Assembly (NCBI GenBank): GCA_049966695.1
Contig: JBMFUG010000056.1
Coordinates: 1 to 17,648 of the forward strand
From: JAKAWM01 sp049966695
GTDB lineage: Bacteria; Actinomycetota; Acidimicrobiia; Acidimicrobiales; Palsa-688
Direction: 5' to 3'
Length of the DNA stretch: 17,648 bases
The notes beneath the pieces are model-generated. The model ran no database searches. It was not told the origin of the DNA and saw only the letters and a program-made list of their open reading frames with translations. The position numbers were made by a program, and so were the translations under genes. Numbering within the stretch: the first letter of the stretch is position 1; every line of letters starts with the position of its first letter. Shown here piece by piece: positions 7,777-14,517 of this stretch.

Positions 7777-8361
7777 ATGGACGAGCTGGAGGAACGGCGC
7801 GCCGTGGAGGCTGTGCTGATGGTGGCCGAGGCTCCTGTAGAGGTCGCAATGCTGGCGCAACTGCTGGAGGTTACGCCGGCACGCGTCGAGGCCATCTGTG
7901 AGCGCTTGGCTGAGTCGTACCGGCAAGAAGACAGAGGGTTCGTGCTGGCGCGGGTGGCGGGTGGTTATAGGTTCCAGAGCCACCCTGACCTTGCCCCCTA
8001 CATAGAGCGCTTCGTGCTAGAGGGCCAGAGCTCACGTTTGTCTGCAGCCGCACTGGAAACCCTGGCCATCGTGGCCTACAAGCAACCGATTTCACGGGCT
8101 CAAGTTGCCTCGATCCGGGGGGTCAACTCCGACGGGGTGCTGCGCACCCTTTGCCAGCGCGGCTACGTGGCCGAGGTCGGACGTGACAGCGGGCCTGGCC
8201 TTGCGGTGCTGTACGGCACCACGTCGTTGCTGTTGGAGCGCCTGGGATTGGACAAGATAGAAGATCTGCCACCTCTCGGGGACTTCGTTCCCGGCCCCGA
8301 GGTAATGGACGCCCTGGAGCAGGGCCTGCGCTCACCTGGCCCTTCGGCGCCAACGGCCTGA
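7777..8361 (+). CDS. scpB: Segregation and condensation protein B
   Basis: Binds the middle of ScpA as a dimer in the SMC-ScpAB complex. The product is 194 aa from ATG 7777, which is preceded by AGGTGGGA (7763-7770) at good spacing. GTG 7765, abutting the scpA stop, is an alternative adding four residues. Two winged-helix domains are recognisable: RAVEAVLMVAEAPVEV near the start, and the typical ScpB block ALETLAIVAYKQPISRAQV followed by IRGVNSDGVLRTL and LYGTTSLLLERLGL. The 3' end of the gene, including its stop codon, lies in the first copy of a 38-nt direct repeat (8323-8360), so the last residues may have been altered by that duplication. In mycobacteria scpB is followed by rluB; here the arg cluster follows. 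Confidence 0.93.
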   Translation: MDELEERRAVEAVLMVAEAPVEVAMLAQLLEVTPARVEAICERLAESYRQEDRGFVLARVAGGYRFQSHPDLAPYIERFVLEGQSSRLSAAALETLAIVAYKQPISRAQVASIRGVNSDGVLRTLCQRGYVAEVGRDSGPGLAVLYGTTSLLLERLGLDKIEDLPPLGDFVPGPEVMDALEQGLRSPGPSAPTA

Positions 8362-8416
8362 CCTGCCGGCGACGGCCTGGCCTGCGCTCACCTGGCCCTT
8401 CGGCGCCGACGGCCTG
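8323..8416 (+). repeat. Direct repeat, 38-nt unit, two copies with 56-nt period
   Basis: Copy 1 at 8323-8360 and copy 2 at 8379-8416 match at 37 of 38 positions (A8352 versus G8408). The 18 nt between them are GC-rich and partly resemble the end of the unit. Copy 1 encodes the C-terminus of ScpB and includes most of its stop codon; copy 2 is non-coding and ends 10 nt before the argC -35 region. It looks like a recent local duplication. Confidence 0.85.
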
Positions 8417-8426
8417 GCGCTGTTGC

Positions 8427-8462
8427 CTGAATGCTTATGCGCTATGATGTATGATACTTCTT
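8427..8462 (+). promoter_or_regulatory. argC promoter with ARG-box-like operator
   Basis: A TGAAT half-site begins at 8428, followed by the imperfect partner ATGCG (8437-8441). The -35 candidate CTGAAT (8427-8432) overlaps it. After a 17-nt spacer comes the -10 TATGAT (8450-8455), then 7 nt, then ATG 8463. A second TATGAT overlaps at 8443-8448. From the operator start to the start codon, 23 of 35 positions match the argB promoter (9601-9635), and the elements have identical spacing. By analogy with known ARG boxes (TGAAT-N4-ATTCA), ArgR bound here would block RNA polymerase. Confidence 0.7.
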
Positions 8463-9539
8463 ATGGCACTCCCCGGCGGCACGGCACCTTCGGAGCACAC
8501 GCAGCAGTTAACTGACAAGAAGGCGGTTGCCGTGCTTGGCGCTTCCGGCTACCCGGGTGCCGAGCTGCTGCGCTTGCTCGCAGGCCACCGTGGCTTTGAG
8601 GTGCTAGCAGCGACGGCCCGTTCCCACGAGGGCGAGGCTGTTGGCGACCTCTACCCGTCTTTGGCTGCGGCTTACCCGGGCCTTGTCTTTACGGCGACAG
8701 AGGCGGCGGCCGCCGAAGGTGCCGATCTCGTCTTTTGTGCTCTGCCGCACGGAGCGTCACAGGCTCTGGTGCCTGATCTGTTGGCAAGGGCTGGGCATGT
8801 GGTCGACCTCGCAGCAGATTTCAGGTTGAAGGACGCCAGCCTGTACCCAGTGTGGTACGGAGAGGAGCACACGTGCCCGGAACTGCTCGAGGATGCCGTG
8901 CTAGGGCTCCCGGAGCTCATGGGCGAGAGCCGCGTGTCGTTGCTGGGGGCTCGCTTGGTGGCTGTACCGGGTTGCTATGTGACCGCAGCAGCACTGGCGC
9001 TGGCACCCTTGGTGCGCTCGGGTCTAGTAAAGCGCGAGGGAGTGGTGGTAGACGCGGCAAGTGGGGTGAGCGGAGCGGGCAACAAGCTAGCGGAGGGGAC
9101 CCAGTTTTGCGCCGTTGACGAGGACTTCCGGGCCTATGGGCTACTAAGGCACCGCCACACTCCAGAAATGGAGCAAGTCATCGGGGCGCAACTTGTCTTT
9201 ACGCCTCATCTGGCGCCCATGGACCGTGGGATCCTGGCCACCTGTTACGCTCAAACGGCTCCGGGCTTGGCTGGTGACCCTCTCGAGGTTTTGGCCGCCG
9301 CCTACGCCGGCGAGCCCTTCGTCGTGGTGAGCTCGCGCAGCCCGTCGACGAAGGCCACCCTGGGGGCCAATACGGCGCACCTCACCGCTCGCCGTGACGA
9401 CAGGACCGGTTGGGTCGTCGCCATTTGCGCCATCGACAACCTCGTAAAGGGGGCAGCCGGCCAGGCCCTCCAGTGCGCGAACGCGGTCATGGGATGGCCC
9501 GAGACCCTGGACGTGCCCATAGCGGGTGTGTCGCCTTGA
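8463..9539 (+). CDS. argC: N-acetyl-gamma-glutamyl-phosphate reductase
   Basis: NADPH-dependent reduction of N-acetylglutamyl phosphate to the semialdehyde, third step of arginine synthesis. The product is 358 aa from ATG 8463. An upstream in-frame ATG (8451) lies inside the -10 box and so cannot be the start if that promoter is used. The nucleotide-binding loop is GASGYPG (26-32). The catalytic Cys is C171 in VPGCYVTAA, VSGAGN is at 202-207 and the substrate-binding segment RHRHTPEMEQ is at 229-238. The protein carries about 18 residues before the Rossmann strand, slightly more than usual. All key residues are intact. The gene is first in the arg cluster. The next gene is argB, with argJ missing from its usual place between them. 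Confidence 0.96.
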   Translation: MALPGGTAPSEHTQQLTDKKAVAVLGASGYPGAELLRLLAGHRGFEVLAATARSHEGEAVGDLYPSLAAAYPGLVFTATEAAAAEGADLVFCALPHGASQALVPDLLARAGHVVDLAADFRLKDASLYPVWYGEEHTCPELLEDAVLGLPELMGESRVSLLGARLVAVPGCYVTAAALALAPLVRSGLVKREGVVVDAASGVSGAGNKLAEGTQFCAVDEDFRAYGLLRHRHTPEMEQVIGAQLVFTPHLAPMDRGILATCYAQTAPGLAGDPLEVLAAAYAGEPFVVVSSRSPSTKATLGANTAHLTARRDDRTGWVVAICAIDNLVKGAAGQALQCANAVMGWPETLDVPIAGVSP

Positions 9540-9599
9540 CGGGCACGACAAGGCAGCCGGCGGCGGCTCGCGTTGGACGGACGAGGTCGCAAGGACTAG

Positions 9600-9635
9600 T
9601 TGAATGAGTATTCAACATTGTGTATGATCGTGCTC
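9600..9635 (+). promoter_or_regulatory. Internal argB promoter with perfect ARG box
   Basis: TGAAT-GAGT-ATTCA (9601-9614) is a perfect 5-bp inverted repeat with a 4-nt spacer, matching the general ARG-box form. The -35 TTGAAT (9600-9605) overlaps it. A 17-nt spacer leads to the -10 TATGAT (9623-9628), and GTG 9636 follows after 7 nt. Spacing is identical to the argC promoter. This would let argB and the downstream genes be transcribed independently of argC but under the same repressor. Confidence 0.75.
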
Positions 9636-10640
9636 GTGCCGGAGGAACCGGGGCTGGAGGTCGCAGCCAGTGGCAGTGCCTTGGGGGATCCAGGGGCGGG
9701 CGTCAGCGCTTTGGCCGCGCTTAGCGCGGCCAGCAAGGCGGCCATCCTTGTTGAAGCATTGCCCTACATCCGTCGCTTTTGGAAAAAGACGGTAGTGGTC
9801 AAGTACGGTGGCAGCGCCATCAGCGGTGCCACGCCGGGGCCGCAGCAGCCTCCGGCCGGTGCTGCACCTGACACCGTTGCCAGCGCGCCTGGTCCCGCCG
9901 GAGAGTCGCTGGCCCGCTTTGCCACTGACATAGTGCTCATGCGAGCAGTAGGGATGCGCCCAGTAGTGGTGCACGGGGGAGGGCCGCAGATCGGTCAGTT
10001 GATGGCCAGGCTTGGCAAAAAACCGGAGTTCCGAGACGGCTACCGCGTGACCGACGCGGAAACACTTGACATAGCGCGCATGGTGCTGGTTGGCAAGGTC
10101 AACCGGGAGATCGTGGCGGCGATCAACGTTTACGGGCCGCTGGCTGTGGGCGTCTCAGGAGAAGACGCCGGCCTTATCCAGGCAACGCCCCGCGACCCTG
10201 CGCTCGGCTTCGTCGGCGACGTTTCGCGCGTCGGCCCAGAACTGGTGGAGCGCCTATTGGAAGAAGACCTTGTCCCTGTGGTCGCGACCATCGGGACCGA
10301 CGACACGGGCCAGGCCTACAACATCAACGCGGACAGTGCTGCAGCGGCGATAGCACAGGCTGTTGGGGCCGAAAAGCTCGTGTTCATGACGGACGTAGAA
10401 GGCATCCGCGCTCGGCGTGAGGACCCTGCTAGCTTGCTCAGCTCGCTGAGCGCTGACGACCTTGAGGCGCTGGTCGACAGCGGGGTGGTCGCAGGGGGCA
10501 TGGTCCCTAAGGCCCGAGCTGCTCTGGACGCTGTAAGGGGAGGGGTGCCCCAGGTCCACATATTGGACGGGCGCGAAGCCCATGCGCTGTTGCTTGAAAT
10601 ATTTACCCGCAGCGGCGTTGGCACCATGGTGACGCTATGA
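9636..10640 (+). CDS. argB: Acetylglutamate kinase
   Basis: Phosphorylates N-acetylglutamate with ATP, second step of arginine synthesis. I chose GTG 9636, 334 aa. TTG 9600 lies in the -35 and ATG 9624 within the -10 of the adjacent promoter, so neither can be used by that transcript. The nucleotide loop is KYGGSA (56-61), HGGGPQI is at 113-119, NINADSAAAAIA starts at 229 and GGMVPK is at 287-292, with K292 the conserved lysine. The N-terminal helix AAILVEALPYIRRFWKK (35-51) is the kind found in arginine-inhibited hexameric enzymes, which suggests feedback inhibition. Unusual is a Pro/Gly/Ala-rich insertion of roughly 20-25 residues within about 62-93, between KYGGSA and the FATDIVLMRAVG helix, where relatives have a short loop. 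The stop overlaps the argD start (ATGA). Confidence 0.95.
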   Translation: MPEEPGLEVAASGSALGDPGAGVSALAALSAASKAAILVEALPYIRRFWKKTVVVKYGGSAISGATPGPQQPPAGAAPDTVASAPGPAGESLARFATDIVLMRAVGMRPVVVHGGGPQIGQLMARLGKKPEFRDGYRVTDAETLDIARMVLVGKVNREIVAAINVYGPLAVGVSGEDAGLIQATPRDPALGFVGDVSRVGPELVERLLEEDLVPVVATIGTDDTGQAYNINADSAAAAIAQAVGAEKLVFMTDVEGIRARREDPASLLSSLSADDLEALVDSGVVAGGMVPKARAALDAVRGGVPQVHILDGREAHALLLEIFTRSGVGTMVTL

Positions 10641-11839
10641 GCGGCTCTGTTAGCCACTTGATGCCGACGTACCCTTCAGGGCGGGTCACCTTCGTCCGCG
10701 GCGAAGGCTCCTACTTGTGGGACGACCAAGGGCGGCGGTACCTGGACTTCCTCTCGGGCCTAGCGGTGACGTCGCTTGGCCACGCCCACCCAGACGTGGC
10801 CAGGGCGGTCTGTGAGGCAGCAGGTACCTTGCTGCACACCTCGAACCTGTTCGCTAACGTGGCGTCGGAAGAAGTAGCTGCCACGCTAGACGGGCTGGTC
10901 GGCGGGGGTGGCAAGGTTTTCTTCGCCAACAGCGGGGCCGAGGCAAACGAGTGCGCGATCAAGCTAGCGCGCAAGTGGGCTGGTCGCGGGCGTTACGTGG
11001 TCGTTTCTGCTTACGGGTCGTTCCATGGCAGGACGCTGGCGACGTTGCACGCCACCGGTCAACCGGCCAAGCACGAGGCTTTCCAGCCGTTGCCTGAGGG
11101 GTTCCGTCATGTGGCTTGGCAGGACCTGGCTGCTCTGGAGCGCGCTGTGACGCCTGAAGTTGCGGCGGTACTGCTAGAACCAGTGCAAGGCGAGAACGGC
11201 GTGTGGCCGGCGGGCGCAGAGTACTTCCAGGGAGCACGTCGCATTTGCGACGAGAGGGGCGCACTGTTGATGGTCGACGAAGTTCAAACTGGTCTTGGCC
11301 GGACTGGCCGGTGGTTCGGTTTTCAGCACTATGGCGTGCGACCTGATGTCGTGACAATGGCCAAAGCGCTCGGCAACGGGGTGCCAGTCGGTGCTTGCTG
11401 GGCACGTGACCAGGTGGCCGGTTCTTTTGTGCCGGGGGACCACGCGTCCACCTTTGGCGGCCAGCCACTGGCTATGGCCGCGGCCAAGGCTGTCTTGGGC
11501 GTCATGCAGACGCGAGGCGCACCCGGCTTGGCCGAGGCCCGGGGCGCGTACTTGAGGGAAAAGTTGGCCCAGGTGGCTGGCGTCAGTTCTGTGCGAGGGT
11601 TGGGCCTGCTGCTCGGCGTGGAGCTGGTCCACGGGGACGCTGCCCGGGTAGCCGCCCGTTGCTTGCAGCGTGGCTTGGTGGTTAACGCCGTAACCGCTAC
11701 CGCCCTGCGCCTGGCTCCCTCGCTCCTCGTCACGGAGGCCGAGATCGACGAGGCGGTCGCTGCTCTCGCAAGCGAACTGGGAGGCGACAAAGGGCCGCAC
11801 GAAGGTGCGCGCTTGCCAAATGGAGGTGATGACCGGTGA
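10637..11839 (+). CDS. argD: Acetylornithine aminotransferase
   Basis: PLP-dependent class III aminotransferase that converts N-acetylglutamate semialdehyde to N-acetylornithine, with glutamate as amino donor. The product is 400 aa, the usual length. Recognisable elements are ANSGAEANECAIKLAR (97-112), which binds the PLP phosphate, SFHGRTLATL (128-137), VDEVQTGLGRTG (213-224, D214 contacts the pyridine nitrogen), the Schiff-base lysine K243 in MAKALGNG, and HASTFGG (269-275). The C-terminal domain ends normally, with about 20 extra polar residues. The ATG overlaps the argB stop as ATGA, and the stop overlaps the argF GTG start as GTGA, so translation is probably coupled across all three genes. 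Confidence 0.96.
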   Translation: MSGSVSHLMPTYPSGRVTFVRGEGSYLWDDQGRRYLDFLSGLAVTSLGHAHPDVARAVCEAAGTLLHTSNLFANVASEEVAATLDGLVGGGGKVFFANSGAEANECAIKLARKWAGRGRYVVVSAYGSFHGRTLATLHATGQPAKHEAFQPLPEGFRHVAWQDLAALERAVTPEVAAVLLEPVQGENGVWPAGAEYFQGARRICDERGALLMVDEVQTGLGRTGRWFGFQHYGVRPDVVTMAKALGNGVPVGACWARDQVAGSFVPGDHASTFGGQPLAMAAAKAVLGVMQTRGAPGLAEARGAYLREKLAQVAGVSSVRGLGLLLGVELVHGDAARVAARCLQRGLVVNAVTATALRLAPSLLVTEAEIDEAVAALASELGGDKGPHEGARLPNGGDDR

Positions 11840-12726
11840 CCCGGCACCTGCTGGACGTCGACGACCTGTCCCCCGCAGAGCTGGCGGAGGTGCTCGACTT
11901 GGCGTTGGACGAGCACTCTGGCGATGTCATCGCCGGTCAAGGCGTAGCGCTCGTGTTCGAGAAACCGTCGGCCCGGACTCGCAGTTCCTCGGAGATGGCC
12001 GTGGTGCAGCTGGGTGGCCACCCGGTGTACGTCCAAGGTGAAGAGGTCGGCATCGATAGCAGGGAAAGTGCCGAAGACGTCTGCCGCACTCTCTGCCAGT
12101 ACCACTGCGCTATCGGGGCGCGGGTGAAAGACCATCGGGTGCTCGAACGCATGGCGCGGGTATCAAGCGTGCCCGTCGTGAACCTGCTCTCTGACCGTTC
12201 TCACCCGCTGCAAGCGATAGCCGACCTGCTAACGCTGCGCTCGCACTGGGGCGGGTCTCTCGCTGGCCACCGCCTGGCGTGGGTCGGTGACGGCAACAAC
12301 GTGGCTCGGAGCCTGGCTTTGGGCTGCGCCATGACGGGCGTCGAAGTGGTGGCAGCGTCGCCGCCCGGCTACCGCCTTGACGACGCGACACTGGGCGCAG
12401 TGGCCGCGCTAGGCGGCTCGTTGCGCCAAGTTGCTACAGCGGCCGAGGCCGTTGGCGACGCCGAGGCGGTGTGCACAGACGTGTGGGTGTCCATGGGCCA
12501 GGAGGCTGAGGCTACGGAGCGGCTCGGTGCTTTCCGGCCTTACCAGGTGAACGCGGCGTTGATGGCCAAAGCCGTACCGGGTGCCGTTTTCCTTCATTGC
12601 TTACCCGCCCACCGAGGCCAGGAGGTGACCGCCGAGGTGATTGACGGCCCGTCAAGCCTCGTCTGGCCGCAGGCTGCCAACCGTCTGCGGGCGATGCGGG
12701 GCCTGCTGCTTTGGCTGTTCCAATGA
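11836..12726 (+). CDS. argF: Ornithine carbamoyltransferase
   Basis: Transfers the carbamoyl group to ornithine to give citrulline. The product is 296 aa, slightly short for the family. The carbamoyl-phosphate loop reads SART (45-48) in FEKPSARTR, where the textbook motif is STRT; I recall SART in some actinobacterial enzymes, so this may be lineage-typical. HPLQ (123-126), the WVGDGNNVARS segment (149-159), DVWVSMG (215-221, ornithine-binding) and HCLPAHRG (254-261) are all present. The SMG and HCLP motifs argue for ornithine rather than N-acetylornithine as substrate, so the pathway still needs a step that removes the acetyl group. GTG 11836 overlaps the argD stop, and the stop overlaps the argR ATG (ATGA). 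Confidence 0.95.
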   Translation: MTRHLLDVDDLSPAELAEVLDLALDEHSGDVIAGQGVALVFEKPSARTRSSSEMAVVQLGGHPVYVQGEEVGIDSRESAEDVCRTLCQYHCAIGARVKDHRVLERMARVSSVPVVNLLSDRSHPLQAIADLLTLRSHWGGSLAGHRLAWVGDGNNVARSLALGCAMTGVEVVAASPPGYRLDDATLGAVAALGGSLRQVATAAEAVGDAEAVCTDVWVSMGQEAEATERLGAFRPYQVNAALMAKAVPGAVFLHCLPAHRGQEVTAEVIDGPSSLVWPQAANRLRAMRGLLLWLFQ

Positions 12727-13223
12727 AGCTGACCAAGGCCCAGCGCCAGCACCGCTTGAGCCAACTGCTCGAAAAAGAGGCAGTGACCAGCCAGAGCGAG
12801 CTGGTGCGCTTGCTTGCGGCCGAGGGCGTGGAGGCGACGCAGGTGACTGTTTCTCGTGACTTGGAAGAGCTCGGTGTCGTGAAGGTGCGTCGGCCGGGCG
12901 GGGTGCTCGTTTACGCCCTGCCAGAGACCCCTCAGGCCCGACCTGAACCTGAGGGGCATTTGCGCCGGGTACTTGGCGAGTGGGCATCGGACGTGGCAAG
13001 CTCGGGCAACCTTGTGGTAGTGCGCACTCCGCCTGGGTGCGCCCACGTAGTGGCGTCGGCATTAGACAGGGCTGGGCTCCCCGAGATCGTCGGGACAGTG
13101 GCCGGCGATGACACGGTGCTCGTTGTAGCTGCACAGGGCGCCAGCGCCGCCGAGCTGGCGGAGCGCCTAATAGATATTGCCCAACTTGGCACTAGAGGGA
13201 AAGGACCGAGAAAAGATGGCTAA
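12723..13223 (+). CDS. argR: Arginine repressor ArgR
   Basis: Hexameric arginine-responsive repressor. The product is 166 aa from ATG 12723, which overlaps the argF stop; a longer frame opens at 12711 but adds only four residues. The N-terminal winged helix-turn-helix (about 3-70) includes the recognition helix segment TQVTVSRDLEELG (39-51). The C-terminal domain (about 80-155) has the arginine-binding and hexamerisation motif GTVAGDDT (124-131), close to the family GTIAGDDT. The gene lies inside the operon it should control. The TGAAT-type operators at 8428 and 9601 are its probable targets, so expression should be autoregulated. The stop codon overlaps the start of argG by 8 nt. Confidence 0.95.
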   Translation: MKLTKAQRQHRLSQLLEKEAVTSQSELVRLLAAEGVEATQVTVSRDLEELGVVKVRRPGGVLVYALPETPQARPEPEGHLRRVLGEWASDVASSGNLVVVRTPPGCAHVVASALDRAGLPEIVGTVAGDDTVLVVAAQGASAAELAERLIDIAQLGTRGKGPRKDG

Positions 13224-14517
13224 GAAAATTGTGCTGGCTTACAGCGGTGGCCTCGACACGTCTGTGCTGGTCCGCTGGATGACGCAGGAAATGGGCGCTG
13301 AAGTGGTCGCCGTGTGCGCTGACCTCGGGCAGGGGGGCAACTGGGAGGCGCTGCGCGACAGAGCGCGAGCCGCTGGGGCAGTCGACGTCGAAGTGCTGGA
13401 CTTGCAAGAGGAGTTCGCGACAGAGTTCGTAACCCCGGCTGTCTTGGCCAACGCGCTGTACGAGGGCCGTTACCCGTTGGTGAGCGCGCTTTCGCGGCCG
13501 ATCATAGTGAAGCACTTAGTGGCAGCGGCCCGCCGGCATGGGGCGGACGCGATCGCTCACGGTGCCACGGGCAAGGGCAACGACCAGGTGCGTTTTGAGG
13601 TTTCGAGCCGGGCACTTGCACCCGACTTGGAAGTGCTAGCCCCGGTGCGCAACTGGGGCTTTACGCGGGCGGACTCGATCGACTACGCGGCACGCTGGGG
13701 TATCCCTGTGAGCGCTACCAAGCAAAGCCCCTATTCCGTTGACCAGAACCTCTGGGGGCGCGCCATCGAGTGCGGCGTGCTTGAGGACCCGTGGGTACAG
13801 CCGCCCGACGACGTCTACGAGCTGACGGTGCCGGTGCGGGCCCCAGGTGAGAGCTTGGAGGTCGTGATCGGGTTCGAAGCTGGGGTGCCTGTGAGCGTGG
13901 ACGGCCAGCGCCTGTCCGTGCACCAGGTGGTTGCACAGCTCGACAAGTTGGTCGGCCAGTTCGGGTTTGGGCGGGTAGACATTGTGGAGAACCGCCGGGT
14001 GGGCATCAAGAGCCGTGAGATCTATGAATGCCCTGGTGCGCTGGCTCTAATTATGGCTCACTCTGACCTTGAGAGCTTGACGCTTGAGCGCGACGTTGCC
14101 CACGAAAAAGCCCGTTTAGAGCCGCGTTGGGCGGAGCTCGTTTATGACGGGCTGTGGTACTCGCCGCTAAAGATGGCGCTCGATGCGTTCATGACCGAGA
14201 CGCAGCGTTATGTGACCGGGGAGGTGAGGCTGCGTTGTGAGGCTGGGGGTGGGCCGGGGCCGGGCGCGACGGGAGCTCCTGTCGGGCGCCCGGGATGGTG
14301 CGGTGTAGTGGGCCGGCGCAGCCCCATGGGGCTTTACGACCACGACCTCGCTACTTACGAAGCGGCTGACAGGTTCCGCCACCAGGACGCCGAGGGCTTC
14401 GTGCGCATCTTCGGGCTCGGCACTGAAACTTGGGCTGCGCGCCAGCACCCGTTTGGGCCGCGCCACGAGCCAGCCGTCACCACCGGGCCGGGCGCTGGTA
14501 CCGGTGCGGGCGCATGA
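13216..14517 (+). CDS. argG: Argininosuccinate synthase
   Basis: Condenses citrulline and aspartate with ATP to argininosuccinate. The product is 433 aa from ATG 13216, starting MAKKIVLAYSGGLDTSVL; the frame extends upstream to 13177 within argR but without family similarity. The PP-loop AYSGGLDTS (8-16) is intact, as are HGATGKGNDQVRFE (115-128) and SPYSVDQNLWGRAIECG (171-187). The protein is about 30 residues longer than the usual ~400 because of a Gly/Pro-rich insertion at about 341-361 within the C-terminal region, just before VVGRRSPMGLYDHDLATYE, and an Ala/Gly/Pro-rich tail after about 405. Neither touches a catalytic motif. The stop overlaps the argH ATG as ATGA. Confidence 0.95.
   Translation: MAKKIVLAYSGGLDTSVLVRWMTQEMGAEVVAVCADLGQGGNWEALRDRARAAGAVDVEVLDLQEEFATEFVTPAVLANALYEGRYPLVSALSRPIIVKHLVAAARRHGADAIAHGATGKGNDQVRFEVSSRALAPDLEVLAPVRNWGFTRADSIDYAARWGIPVSATKQSPYSVDQNLWGRAIECGVLEDPWVQPPDDVYELTVPVRAPGESLEVVIGFEAGVPVSVDGQRLSVHQVVAQLDKLVGQFGFGRVDIVENRRVGIKSREIYECPGALALIMAHSDLESLTLERDVAHEKARLEPRWAELVYDGLWYSPLKMALDAFMTETQRYVTGEVRLRCEAGGGPGPGATGAPVGRPGWCGVVGRRSPMGLYDHDLATYEAADRFRHQDAEGFVRIFGLGTETWAARQHPFGPRHEPAVTTGPGAGTGAGA

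Noticed and set aside
9600..9635. Remnant of argJ or a longer ArgB N-terminus starting at TTG 9600 or ATG 9624
   Set aside because: The codons fall on the operator, -35 and -10 of the argB promoter, and the peptide does not resemble ArgJ or the ArgB N-terminus.
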